A DNA stretch of 64,000 bases from Bradyrhizobium sp. 200 (GTDB lineage: Bacteria; Pseudomonadota; Alphaproteobacteria; Rhizobiales; Xanthobacteraceae), in NCBI RefSeq assembly GCF_023100945.1, contig NZ_CP064689.1, positions 372,001-436,000 on the forward strand, in the 5' to 3' direction. How positions within the stretch are numbered: the first letter of the stretch is position 1; every line of letters begins with the position of its first letter. The translations under genes were made by a program, and so were the position numbers. Below the pieces are notes generated by a model. It saw nothing but the letters and a program-made list of their open reading frames with translations. It was not told the DNA's origin and did no database searches. Shown piece by piece: positions 18,544 through 27,974 of this stretch.

Positions 18544-20238
18544 ATGCTTCCTGTCCCACAAGCCTCCGGCATCCTTGCCTCGCTAGGTCAGGCGGCCTTC
18601 CTCTGGGACCTGACGGCGGACACCATCGCCTGGAGCGACAATGCCGGCACGGTCTTCACTGATATTCCGGCCGAGGCGCTGGCCAGCGGCGCCGGCTTCG
18701 CAAGGCTGATCGAGCCCTCCGGTTCGATCCGCAACGAGGCGCTGGCTCACTCGGCCCCGGCGCGGGGCGGCGAAGGCGTCGCCTACCGGATCGAATATGG
18801 CGTGCGGGCCTCGACCTCCGCGCCCGTGATCTGGATCGAGGAAACCGGCTGCTGGTTTGCAGGGCCTGACGGCAAGCCGGCGCGCGCGCATGGCATCGTC
18901 CGTGTCAACAATGAGCGCCACGCCCGCGACGAGCAGCTCATGCGGCTGTCGAGGCACGATCCGCTGACCGGTGAGCTCAATCGCACGCATCTCGTCGCCG
19001 CGCTGGCGGAAGCGATCGAGGAAGCCATGCGCTTCCGATCGTCCTGCTCCTTCATGCTGATCGGCATCGACCACCTGGCGCGCGTCAACGACGCCTTCGG
19101 CTTCGATGTCGCGGACGCCGTGATCGCCGAAGTCGGAAAACGCATCCGTGCCAAGCTGCGCGCCGGCGACGTGCTCGGGCGGTTCTCCGGCAACAAGTTC
19201 GGGCTGATCTTGAGGAACTGCACCGTCGACGACACCAATATCGCGGCCGAGCGCTTCCTGGCCGGGATCCGCGACGAGGTGATCCCGACCAAATCCGGCC
19301 CGGTCTCGGTGACGGCCTCGATCGGCGCGATCACCATCCCGCGCTACGCCCCCAACGCCGATGAGGCGATCAATCGCGCCCAGGAAACGCTCGACGGCGC
19401 CAAGCGCCGCCGCGCCGGATCGTTCTCGCTGTGGCGGCCGAATGTCGAACGCGACGCCCAGCGCCGCGTCAACATCCGCGTCACCGACGAGATCGTCACC
19501 GCGCTCAACGAGCGCCGCATCGTCACGGCGTTCGAACCGGTGGTCGAAGCGCGCTCGCGGCAGCCGGCGTTCTACGAGTGCCTGGTGCGAATGGAGCAGG
19601 CGGACGGCCAGGCGCTGCTGGCGCCTGACATCGTTCCGGTCGCCGAGCGATTGGGCCTGATCCGGCTGGTCGACCACCGCGTGCTCGAACTCGCGGTCGC
19701 CGAACTCGCGGCGTCGCCGAACGTGCGGCTCAGCCTCAATATCTCGCCCGACACCACGATGGACCCGGATTGGTGGACCGGAATCGAATCGCTGATGCGG
19801 GCCCATCCCGGCGCCGGCGAGCGGCTGATCGTCGAAATCACCGAAACGGTGGCGATCCAGGACATCGACGACGTCCGCGGTTTCGTCACCCGCTTGAAGA
19901 ATTTCGGCAGCCAGATTGCGATCGACGATTTCGGCGCCGGCTACACCTCATTCCGAAACCTGCGCAAGCTCGGCGTCGACATCGTGAAGATCGACGGCGC
20001 CTTCGTGCAGAACATCGCACGCTCCGCGGACGATCGCGCCTTCGTGCATACGCTGATCGACCTGGCCAACCGCCTGCAGATCAAGACTGTCGCGGAATGG
20101 GTGCAGGACGAAGAAGCCGCCGTGATGCTGCGCGAATGGGGCTGCGATTACATCCAGGGCCGCCTGATCGGGCTGGCCTCGCCGCAGCGGCCGTGGAGCA
20201 CGGCGGCGGCCGATACGGTGCTGCCAGCGGCGGGTTAG
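18544..20238 (+). CDS. GGDEF/EAL protein with degenerate GGDEF
   Basis: About 564 aa, with no membrane segment. A PAS-like N-terminus (AAFLWDLTADTIAWSDNA) leads to a GGDEF domain (about 135-300) whose active motif reads SGNKF (near residue 215) instead of GGDEF, so cyclase activity is unlikely. The EAL domain (about 330-555) has ECLVRM for EAL and keeps RLIVEITETVA, IDDFGAGYTSFRNL and VKIDGAFVQN, the metal and substrate positions. It is likely a c-di-GMP phosphodiesterase, with the dead GGDEF as a GTP sensor. I use ATG 18544 with GAGG upstream; an in-frame GTG at 18430 would add 38 residues. Confidence 0.88.
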   Translation: MLPVPQASGILASLGQAAFLWDLTADTIAWSDNAGTVFTDIPAEALASGAGFARLIEPSGSIRNEALAHSAPARGGEGVAYRIEYGVRASTSAPVIWIEETGCWFAGPDGKPARAHGIVRVNNERHARDEQLMRLSRHDPLTGELNRTHLVAALAEAIEEAMRFRSSCSFMLIGIDHLARVNDAFGFDVADAVIAEVGKRIRAKLRAGDVLGRFSGNKFGLILRNCTVDDTNIAAERFLAGIRDEVIPTKSGPVSVTASIGAITIPRYAPNADEAINRAQETLDGAKRRRAGSFSLWRPNVERDAQRRVNIRVTDEIVTALNERRIVTAFEPVVEARSRQPAFYECLVRMEQADGQALLAPDIVPVAERLGLIRLVDHRVLELAVAELAASPNVRLSLNISPDTTMDPDWWTGIESLMRAHPGAGERLIVEITETVAIQDIDDVRGFVTRLKNFGSQIAIDDFGAGYTSFRNLRKLGVDIVKIDGAFVQNIARSADDRAFVHTLIDLANRLQIKTVAEWVQDEEAAVMLREWGCDYIQGRLIGLASPQRPWSTAAADTVLPAAG

Positions 20239-20250
20239 CTCACTCCGCCC

Positions 20251-20368
20251 GTCGTCCCTGCGAACGCAGGGACCCATACGCCGCGGCCATCAGTGGGGCA
20301 ATCGGGTAGACGGCTTCGCTAAACAATCAACGCTGGTGGTTATGGGTCCCTGCGTTCGCAGGGACGAC
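20251..20368. repeat. Intergenic inverted repeat, type A copy 2
   Basis: The left arm GTCGTCCCTGCGAACGCAGG continues into GACCCATACGCCGCGG. The right arm is TGGGTCCCTGCGTTCGCAGG followed by GACGAC at 20368. It lies between convergent genes (EAL and phaR), where the RNA hairpin could end both transcripts. Confidence 0.82.
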
Positions 20369-20399
20369 AGTGGAGAGAGTCTCATCAAGACGAAGAGCT

Positions 20400-20999
20400 C
20401 TACTCTTCCTTCTTCGGCTCTTTCGACATGCGCTCGAGGCGTTCCTGCATGTCCTTCATCTGGCGGCGAAGATCGTCGATATTGTCTTCGTCGGGCGCCG
20501 GCTCCGGCACCTTCTCCGGCTCGGTCGTGCTCGCGCCGGGGCGCGGCGGCACGAACGGCTTGAACATCGAGAACGTCTGCTGAAACAATTCCATGTTGCG
20601 GCGGACATGTTCCTCGAGTGGCGCGAACGGCGTTCCGCTGAACGTGTTGGTGAGCTGCTTGCGGAATTTTTCCTGTTCGCGCGTCAGCGTGTCGATCGAC
20701 TGCTCCAGATATTTCGGAACCACCATCTGCATGCTGTCGCCGTAGAAGCGGATCAACTGCCGCAGGAAAGTGGTGGGCAACAGATTTTGTCCGGCCTTGT
20801 TTTCCTGCTCGAAGATGATCTGCGCCAGCACGGAGCGGGTGATATCGTCGCCGGTCTTGGCGTCATAGACGAGAAAATCCTCGCCTTCCTTCACCATCGC
20901 CGCGAGATCCTCGAGCGTCACATACGTGCTGGTTCCGGTATTATAGAGCCGCCGGTTGGCGTATTTCTTGATAGTCGTAGGTTGTTCTGACTTTGCCAT
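20400..20999 (-). CDS. phaR: Polyhydroxyalkanoate synthesis repressor PhaR
   Basis: A 199-aa DNA-binding regulator of PHB granule genes. The N-terminal domain TTIKKYANRRLYNTGTSTYVTLEDLAAMVKEGEDFLVYDAKTGDDIT is the PHB/PHA accumulation regulator DNA-binding signature. A second domain (LAQIIFEQENKAGQNLLPTTFLRQLIRFYGDSMQ) follows, and the C-terminus is Pro/Glu-rich with a short helical end. PhaR represses phasin and its own gene and is titrated away by nascent PHB. I start at ATG 20999 (MAKSEQPT); the frame is open upstream but not family-like. It is divergent from phaA, so the 300 bp between them is the likely control region. Confidence 0.95.
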   Translation of the reverse strand: MAKSEQPTTIKKYANRRLYNTGTSTYVTLEDLAAMVKEGEDFLVYDAKTGDDITRSVLAQIIFEQENKAGQNLLPTTFLRQLIRFYGDSMQMVVPKYLEQSIDTLTREQEKFRKQLTNTFSGTPFAPLEEHVRRNMELFQQTFSMFKPFVPPRPGASTTEPEKVPEPAPDEDNIDDLRRQMKDMQERLERMSKEPKKEE

Positions 21000-21229
21000 A
21001 AGCTCACACAATACACCGAGAGCGGGGAACCCGACGGCATCGCCGCGGGCAGACGAGCAACGCAAACGCAGCAAAGTAAGCATTTTCAATGCCGTTCGGC
21101 TACCGTTTTGTGCGGCACGGTTAATTCCAAGGCATGGACGCTGCTATGGAAACCCTCATGGGGATCAATTTGAATGCGCCGCGGCAGGAATTTAGGCTCT
21201 GGCCGATTGACATGGGTCAACGGGGTTAA

Positions 21230-22483
<1,254 letters not shown>

Positions 22484-22550
22484 ACTAAAGGCAGCGTGAC
22501 CGGTTGAATGATGAAAAGATCATCTGTCACCCGCAGCCCGAATTGCTAAA

Positions 22551-22586
22551 GATGAAATGCCCGGTCTCGCGCCGGGCATTTTCATC
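22551..22586. terminator. Hairpin between phaA and phaB
   Basis: GATGAAATGCCCGG (22551) is complemented by CCGGGCATTTTCATC ending at 22586, with a 7-nt loop. The stem is G+C-rich at its top with A/T-rich feet, and the 3' side has a short T run. It could attenuate readthrough from phaA into phaB or protect the phaA mRNA end. Confidence 0.6.
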
Positions 22587-22688
22587 TCCGGAGCGTTTTC
22601 AGGAACGCTTCAAACCTGCAGGTTGAGCTTCGTCAAAAGACCGGGACAATTCCGGCTTACAAAGAAGACCACCAAGGAGGACTACGAC

Positions 22689-23414
22689 ATGGCACGTGTT
22701 GCATTGGTTACGGGGGGCACGAGGGGTATCGGCGCTTCGATCAGCAAGGCGCTGAAGGCTGCGGGCTACAAGGTTGCGGCGAGCTACGCCGGCAATGATG
22801 CCGCCGCCGAGAAATTCAAGTCCGAGACCGGCATTCCCGTCTACAAATGGGATGTCAGCTCGTTCGACGCCTGCGCCGACGGCGTCAAGAAGGTCGAGGC
22901 CGATCTCGGCCCGATCGACGTGCTCATCAACAATGCCGGCATCACCAAGGACGGCGCCTTCCACAAGATGACGCTCGATCAGTGGAACGCGGTCATCAAC
23001 ACCAATCTCGGCTCGCTGTTCAACATGACGCGCCAGGTGATCGAAGGCATGCGCGCCCGCAAGTTCGGCCGCGTCATCAACATCTCCTCGATCAATGGCC
23101 AGAAGGGCCAGTTCGGTCAGGTCAACTATTCCGCGGCCAAGGCCGGCGACATCGGTTTCACCAAGGCGCTCGCGCTGGAGAACGCCAAGGGCGGCGTCAC
23201 CGTGAACGCGATCTGCCCCGGCTACATCAACACCGAGATGGTGCAGGCGGTGCCGAAGGAGGTGCTGGAGAAGAGCATCCTGCCGCTGATCCCGGTGAAC
23301 CGTCTCGGCGAGCCCGAAGAAATCGCCCGCGCCGTGGTGTTCCTCGCCGCCGATGAGGCTGGAGGCATCACCGGCTCGACGATGACGATCAACGGCGGGC
23401 AGTACATGGTGTAA
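22689..23414 (+). CDS. phaB: Acetoacetyl-CoA reductase (NADPH, SDR)
   Basis: A 241-aa short-chain dehydrogenase giving (R)-3-hydroxybutyryl-CoA, the monomer for PHB. The cofactor site is VALVTGGTRGIGASI (residues 4-18) and NNAGI follows near 85. The catalytic Ser-Tyr-Lys set is in NISSINGQKGQFGQVNYSAAK. GGAGG 8-12 bp before ATG 22689 fixes the start; the frame is open far upstream through the terminator hairpin, which I exclude. It works directly after PhaA. Confidence 0.96.
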   Translation: MARVALVTGGTRGIGASISKALKAAGYKVAASYAGNDAAAEKFKSETGIPVYKWDVSSFDACADGVKKVEADLGPIDVLINNAGITKDGAFHKMTLDQWNAVINTNLGSLFNMTRQVIEGMRARKFGRVINISSINGQKGQFGQVNYSAAKAGDIGFTKALALENAKGGVTVNAICPGYINTEMVQAVPKEVLEKSILPLIPVNRLGEPEEIARAVVFLAADEAGGITGSTMTINGGQYMV

Positions 23415-23467
23415 CGGCACGCTCGTCATCGCATGGCTGTTGCATGTCGCAACGGCTCGTAAAAAGT

Positions 23468-23556
23468 CGTCATGCCCGGGCTTGTCCCGGGCATCCACGT
23501 CTTTACAACCAGCGGCAAGAAAGACGTGGATGGCCGGGACAAGCCCGGCCATGACG
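23468..23556. repeat. Intergenic inverted repeat (type C)
   Basis: The left arm CGTCATGCCCGGGCTTGTCC runs into CGGGCATCCACGTCTT. The right arm is AAGACGTGGATGGCCGGGAC followed by AAGCCCGGCCATGACG. The arms are nearly complementary over about 36 bp. It sits between phaB and a co-directional exporter. Confidence 0.8.
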
Positions 23557-23570
23557 AGAGAACTCTGCGC

Positions 23571-24443
23571 ATGACTCCCCGCACCGCCACGCTAATCGGA
23601 CTGACTGCGATCCTGATGTGGTCGCTATTATCAGTGTTGACGGTTGCGACCGGAAAGATTCCGGCGTTCCAGCTCGCCGCCATGACGTTTGCGATCGGCG
23701 CCCTGGTCGCGTTTGCGAGCTTTCTGTTCCGTCCCGCCGCCTTCAATGCGCTGAAGCAACCGCTGGTCGCCTGGGTCGTCGGCGTCGGCGGACTGTTCGG
23801 CTATCACGCGCTGTATTTCCTCGCGCTGCGTTTCGCGCCGCCGGCCGAAGCCGGCCTGCTGAACTATCTCTGGCCGCTCCTGATCGTGCTGTTCTCCTCG
23901 CTGCTGCCGGGTGAGCGGCTGGCGTCGCATCACATCATCGGCGCCGGGCTGGGATTGGTTGGAACGGTGCTCCTGCTCGCCGGCAACACCGGCAGCTTTG
24001 CGCCGGGCCAGATCCCGGGCCTGGCCGCAGCCTTCGTCGCCGCCTTCGTGTGGGGGGCCTATTCGGTGATGTCGCGCAAGCTCAAGGCGGTGCCGACCGA
24101 CGCGGTTGCCGGCTTCTGTCTCGCCACTGCGCTACTGGCCGCGCTCGTGCATGGCATGGTCGAGACCACGGTCTGGCCTGAGACGATCGGGCAGTGGCTG
24201 GCGATCATTGCGCTCGGCGTCGGCCCGGTGGGGGCCGCGTTCTTTGTCTGGGACATCGGCATGAAACGCGGCGATATCCGCGTGCTCGGCGCCGCGTCCT
24301 ACGCGACACCGCTGCTCTCGACGCTGTTCCTGATTCTCGCCGGCTTTGCGCAGCCGACCGCCACGATCGCCATCGCCGCAATACTGATTGCGGGCGGCGG
24401 GTTGATCGCGGCAAAGGATATGGTGTTGAGAAAAAGACTGTAG
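23571..24443 (+). CDS. DMT-superfamily exporter (YddG-like)
   Basis: About 290 aa with ten helices in two EamA halves, beginning TATLIGLTAILMWSLLSVLT. The segment GLFGYHALYFLALRFAPPAEAGLLNYLWPLLIVLFSSLLPGE and later GPVGAAFFVWDIGMKRGDIRVLGAASYATPLLSTL match the aromatic amino acid exporter YddG group. The true start is ATG 23571; the longer open frame runs back through the type C repeat. Its stop abuts a type D repeat. Export of aromatic or other amino acids is inferred from the family. Confidence 0.86.
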   Translation: MTPRTATLIGLTAILMWSLLSVLTVATGKIPAFQLAAMTFAIGALVAFASFLFRPAAFNALKQPLVAWVVGVGGLFGYHALYFLALRFAPPAEAGLLNYLWPLLIVLFSSLLPGERLASHHIIGAGLGLVGTVLLLAGNTGSFAPGQIPGLAAAFVAAFVWGAYSVMSRKLKAVPTDAVAGFCLATALLAALVHGMVETTVWPETIGQWLAIIALGVGPVGAAFFVWDIGMKRGDIRVLGAASYATPLLSTLFLILAGFAQPTATIAIAAILIAGGGLIAAKDMVLRKRL

Positions 24444-24522
24444 GATGGGTGGAGCGCAGCGATACCCATCATCTCACCGCACGGATGCAATTGATGGGTA
24501 TCGCTTCGCTCCACCCATCCTA
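24441..24522. repeat. Intergenic inverted repeat (type D), overlaps a stop codon
   Basis: TAGGATGGGTGGAGCGCAGC (24441) pairs with the arm ending GCTTCGCTCCACCCATCCTA at 24522. The left arm's first TAG is the stop of the exporter gene (24441-24443). The right arm supplies the TAG stop of the cupin gene on the other strand. The palindrome therefore spans the exact 3' ends of two convergent genes. Confidence 0.82.
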
Positions 24523-24954
24523 CGAAGAGGGCTGCCATCCCTTCGGCGCCAATTCGAATTTCGCAAACTCAAACCCAGGCGCCACCGTGCAGCCGACGAG
24601 CGTCCAACTTCCGTTGCTCTCGGCCGACTGCCACGCGTGCGGCGGGACGATCGCCTGCGGCGCTTCGCCTGCGGCGAGATCGGGGCCGAGCTTGATGCTG
24701 CGTTGGCCTTTGTCGTCGGCGATCTGCAGCGTCAGCGCGCTACCGGCGTAATAATGCCAGGTCTCCACTGCATCGATGCGGTGCCAGTGCGAGCGCTCGC
24801 CGCGCGCCAGCAGGAAATAGATCGCGGTCGATCGCGAACGCCCGTCGGCATCGACGCTTTTGTCACGAAACGTCTCGCGATAATGCCCGCCTTCGGGATG
24901 CGGCTTCAGGTCGAGCCGCGCGATGATCTCGGCGGCTTCTTTCGAGAGCGCCAT
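24520..24954 (-). CDS. DUF985 cupin protein
   Basis: A 144-aa single-domain cupin. It opens with a helix (SKEAAEIIARLDLKPHPEGGHYRETF), then strands RSTAIYFLLARGERSHWHRIDAVETWHYYAGSALTL, then VPPHAWQSAESNGSWTLVGCTVAPGFEF. The last block is the DUF985 signature. Metal-type His ligands are present (HWHR, WHYY). Relatives bind sugar nucleotides or are of unknown activity. Its ATG overlaps the gloB stop (TGATG), so it is translated from the same mRNA as gloB, though a link with methylglyoxal metabolism is only suggested. The stop is contributed by the type D repeat. Confidence 0.85.
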   Translation of the reverse strand: MALSKEAAEIIARLDLKPHPEGGHYRETFRDKSVDADGRSRSTAIYFLLARGERSHWHRIDAVETWHYYAGSALTLQIADDKGQRSIKLGPDLAAGEAPQAIVPPHAWQSAESNGSWTLVGCTVAPGFEFAKFELAPKGWQPSS

Positions 24955-25721
24955 CAGGACTTGTTCTTGCGTTCGCGCAACTCACCGAACACTTCGACGG
25001 CGCTGGCGCCCTTCATGTGCAGCTTGGCCGCCACCTCAGGCTCGTCGGCGCGCAGGAACACGTTGGCTTTTTTTTCCTCGCCCAGCAGAACCGGGATCGT
25101 CGGCTTGTTCTCCGCGCGCAGCCGCGTCACTTCTTCCGCGCGCGCCTTCAGCGCGGGATTGTCGCCGTCGACCGTGAGTGCGAACTTGACGTTGGAAGCC
25201 GTATATTCATGCCCGCAATAGAGCTTGAAATCGTCCGGCAGCGCGCGGAGCTTCAACAGCGAATCCCACATCATCGGATAGTTGCCCTCGAACACCCGGC
25301 CGCAGCCGATCGAGAACAGCGTGTCGGCGGCAAACACCGCCTTTTCGGTGTCGAACACGTAGGAGATATGATCGAGCGTGTGGCCTGGCGTTTCCAGCAC
25401 CCGCGCCAGCAGGCTTCCCACCTTGATCACGTCGCCATGGGCCGCGCGCAAGTCGACATCGGCGATCTTGGTGGACTTGTCATTGGGGGCAACGACCCGG
25501 CAGTTGAATTTCTGCTTCAGTTCGGCGACACCGCCGACATGGTCGTGATGGTGATGGGTGACGAGAATGTCCGTCAGCGTCCAGCCCTCGCGCTCCAGCG
25601 CCTTGATGATGGGCGCGGCCTCCGGCGCGTCGATCGATGCGGTGGCCTTGGTCGCGGGATCGTGGATCAAATAGCCGAAATTGTCGCTGAGGCAGGTGAA
25701 GGTGCGAATTTCCGCGGCCAT
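24954..25721 (-). CDS. gloB: Hydroxyacylglutathione hydrolase (glyoxalase II)
   Basis: A 255-aa metallo-beta-lactamase-fold thioesterase that hydrolyses S-lactoylglutathione in methylglyoxal detoxification. The metal ligands are in THHHHDHVGGVAELK (about residue 56), TPGHTLDHISYV (His), AADTLFSIGCGR (Asp) and LYCGHEYT (His). The C-terminal glutathione-binding domain (LKARAEEVTRLRAENKPTIPVLLGEEKKANVFLR) is complete. I start at ATG 25721 (MAAEIRTF); a far longer open frame reaches 26672 but runs antisense through a methyltransferase gene. It overlaps the cupin gene. Confidence 0.95.
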   Translation of the reverse strand: MAAEIRTFTCLSDNFGYLIHDPATKATASIDAPEAAPIIKALEREGWTLTDILVTHHHHDHVGGVAELKQKFNCRVVAPNDKSTKIADVDLRAAHGDVIKVGSLLARVLETPGHTLDHISYVFDTEKAVFAADTLFSIGCGRVFEGNYPMMWDSLLKLRALPDDFKLYCGHEYTASNVKFALTVDGDNPALKARAEEVTRLRAENKPTIPVLLGEEKKANVFLRADEPEVAAKLHMKGASAVEVFGELRERKNKS

Positions 25722-25841
25722 GATAGCTCCGTGGTTAAGGCTTTCAGCCCCATTAATTCCCCAGAAATATGGCGTTAACGCTCGCGCGGCAATGCCATTT
25801 TCGGGGCGCCGCAACGAAACACGGTGTGGTAGATTGCACCC

Positions 25842-26588
25842 ATGACCATCGACGTCATCGACCTCCGCGATTTCTATTCGCAGCGCCTCGGCATCGTGGC
25901 GCGGCAGTTGATCAACCGCGGCATCCGGGCGCGCTGGCCCGATGCGGCGGGGCAGCGCGTGCTCGGGCTCGGCTATCCGACGCCCTATCTCGGCCTGTTT
26001 CGCGAGGATTCCGAACGCTGCATCGCCTTCATGCCGGCGGCGCAAGGTGTCTTGAAATGGCCGACGGCGCGGCCTGCGCTGGCGACCCTGATCGATGAAT
26101 TCTCGATGCCGCTGCCGGATGCCGCGGTGGACCGGATCCTGCTGGTCCACGCGCTGGAAATGTCCGACGATCCGGAACGCTTGCTGCGCGAGGTGTGGCG
26201 CGTGCTGGCGCCGTCCGGACGGCTGATTGCGGTGATTCCGAACCGGCGCGGCGTCTGGACGCGCACCGACACGACGCCGTTCGGTCACGGCCGGCCCTAT
26301 TCGCGCGCGCAGATCACGCAATTGCTGCGGCAGACCTGGTTCACGCCGGCGGCGTGGGGCGAGGCGCTGTTCCTGCCGCCGGTCGGCAATAGCTGGTTCC
26401 TGCGCTCGGCGATGGCGTGGGAGCGTGTCGGTGCCGCGCTGTCGCTGCCGTTCGCAGGCGTCCATATCGTGGAAGCAACCAAGCAGGTCTATCGCGCAAT
26501 CCCCGCGGGCCGCGAGCGCACGCGGCTGATTCCATCGCTGGAGCCGGTGCTGGTGCCGTCGTCGACGGCGACCAGGGACAAGGCGTAG
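25842..26588 (+). CDS. Class I SAM-dependent methyltransferase (type 11-like)
   Basis: A 248-aa protein. The SAM motif is weak in form, GQRVLGLGYPTPYLGLF, and the motif II region is AAVDRILLVHALEMSDDPERLLREVWRVLAPSGRLIAVIPNR, typical of Methyltransf_11. The C-terminal part (WGEALFLPPVGNSWFLRSAMAWERVG) is common to the group found beside gloB in Rhizobiales. Substrate unknown. It is divergent from gloB, with 120 bp between the starts. Confidence 0.83.
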   Translation: MTIDVIDLRDFYSQRLGIVARQLINRGIRARWPDAAGQRVLGLGYPTPYLGLFREDSERCIAFMPAAQGVLKWPTARPALATLIDEFSMPLPDAAVDRILLVHALEMSDDPERLLREVWRVLAPSGRLIAVIPNRRGVWTRTDTTPFGHGRPYSRAQITQLLRQTWFTPAAWGEALFLPPVGNSWFLRSAMAWERVGAALSLPFAGVHIVEATKQVYRAIPAGRERTRLIPSLEPVLVPSSTATRDKA

Positions 26589-26596
26589 TCTCAGGG

Positions 26597-26725
26597 GTCG
26601 TCCCTGCGAAAGCAGGGACCCATAACCACAGGCGGTGGTTGATTGAAAAGGTCGTGGATCCCCGTGCCTCAATGAGAGGCCGCGGAGTATGGGTCCCGGC
26701 TCGCGCTTCGCTTGGCCGGGACGAC
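26597..26725. repeat. Intergenic inverted repeat, type A copy 3
   Basis: The left arm GTCGTCCCTGCGAAAGCAGG continues into GACCCATAACC. The right arm is TATGGGTCCC then CTCGCGCTTCGCTTGGCCGG and GACGAC. The right half is of the copy 1 type, so its tip does not pair well with the left tip. It lies between convergent genes. Confidence 0.78.
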
Positions 26726-26742
26726 GACAGCGTTGCCGCTAC

Positions 26743-27486
26743 CTACTCATTGCCCGGATTGAAATCTTCGCTGGGGGCGGCCGGTGCGGACATGCTGTCG
26801 GGACGCGGGCCATGCGGCCGGCGGCGACGGCGCGGGAAACGCTCGCCGCCACGGCCCTCTTCATACCCGCCGGGCGCGCCATTCACCTGCGGCTGCGGGC
26901 CGGTGATGAAGGAGGGCAGGCGATCGACGCCGCCGGTATCGGCAATCACCGGCTGCGGCTGGGGTTGCGGCTGATATTGCGGCTGCGGACGATGCTCGCG
27001 TTCGCGATGATGTTCGCGCGGCTGCTGGTCGCGCTGATAGGGCGGGCCGTCGCCGCGCTGTTCACGCGGATTGTTGTCGCGGATGTAGGGCTGCGGCTGC
27101 TGCGGGACGAAGCCCGGTTCCTGGCCGAAATGCGAGAAGCTCTCGCCCTCGTCCTCGCCGTCTTCCGTCGCCGGCGCTTCGTTGTCGATGCGCGGTTGCG
27201 GCTGGTTCTGCCGGAACTGCTCCTGGGCGGCCGCGATCAGGCGGAAATAATGTTCGGCGTGCTGGTAGTAGTTCTCGGCCGCGACCGGGTCGCCGGAAGA
27301 GCGCGCGTCACGCGCCAGTTGGACGTATTTTTCGGCGACGTGCGAGGCGGTGCCGCGGATCTTGATATCGGGTCCGTTCGATTCGAACACCCGGGTCATC
27401 GGGTTTTGACCACGCCGGTTATTATTGTTGTTATTATTGTTATTATTCCGGTTACGCATCCGCTTGTTGTTCTGACCGTTTCTCAT
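26743..27486 (-). CDS. DUF4167 protein with N-terminal polyasparagine tract
   Basis: A 247-aa hydrophilic protein. The N-terminus is MRNGQNNKRMRNR followed by ten Asn, then RRGQNPMTRVFESNGPDIKIRGTASHVAEKYVQLARDARSSGDPVAAENYYQHAEHYFRLIAAAQEQFR, which is the DUF4167 core (about residues 27-95). The rest is Gln/Pro/Arg-rich and ends in a basic PRRRRRPHGPRP patch. A role with nucleic acid is possible from the basic patches, but none is known. The Asn tract is encoded by a trinucleotide run (about 27415-27450) and may vary in length. It lies downstream of prmC, its usual neighbour in Rhizobiales. Confidence 0.87.
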   Translation of the reverse strand: MRNGQNNKRMRNRNNNNNNNNNNRRGQNPMTRVFESNGPDIKIRGTASHVAEKYVQLARDARSSGDPVAAENYYQHAEHYFRLIAAAQEQFRQNQPQPRIDNEAPATEDGEDEGESFSHFGQEPGFVPQQPQPYIRDNNPREQRGDGPPYQRDQQPREHHREREHRPQPQYQPQPQPQPVIADTGGVDRLPSFITGPQPQVNGAPGGYEEGRGGERFPRRRRRPHGPRPDSMSAPAAPSEDFNPGNE

Positions 27487-27974
27487 GTCTCGCCTTTATT
27501 CCAGCCCTGAAATTATGCAGTTGCCGTTGTAGCCTGTTCCGACCCGGCGCGCTCAGGCGCACCGAATCATGGTGCCGTTCAGATTCATGTCGTCGATTTC
27601 GCCAACCATCGCGCTCAGCAAAGACGCGCTCCCCAACCGGCGGCGTACATTCGCCGGCCGGACCAAATCGTTCAGTCTGCCAAAACCAGCCTAATCGTCT
27701 TGCGTGACGGCTTCGCGTGACCAACTGTTGCGTAAGTCTTCAAGCGCAATATCAGGCTTTCGTTCGCTTTGCGGTCGAGAGCAGCACAGCTCCAGCTATT
27801 GCGCTCGATTCGACCTGCGTTTTGGAACCTTTCACCCGGCGGGCTCTCGTTTCGAGAACTCTGGCCTCACCCGCATCGTCTTACGGGGCCAGTAACCCTG
27901 GACCGATGTTGTGGCCGGAACGTAGTCGCTCCGGGGGAATATTCCAAGGGGTTTTTTTGCGTTCCAAAGGGACT
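27487..27974. other. Gene-free stretch before DUF4167
   Basis: This 488-bp gap separates prmC (stop 27975) from the DUF4167 start. Short frames exist on both strands but none has a family pattern or a good ribosome site. The stretch 27720-27960 is less GC-rich than its flanks and may hold the DUF4167 promoter and leader. I see no RNA gene. Confidence 0.4.

Noticed and set aside
24954..26672. A 572-codon open frame containing gloB
   Set aside because: Only the last 255 codons match gloB. The upstream part is antisense to a real methyltransferase gene and has no family match.
27452..27724. A 90-aa minus-strand frame before DUF4167
   Set aside because: It overlaps the DUF4167 N-terminus in another frame, has arginine-rich shadow composition and no ribosome site.
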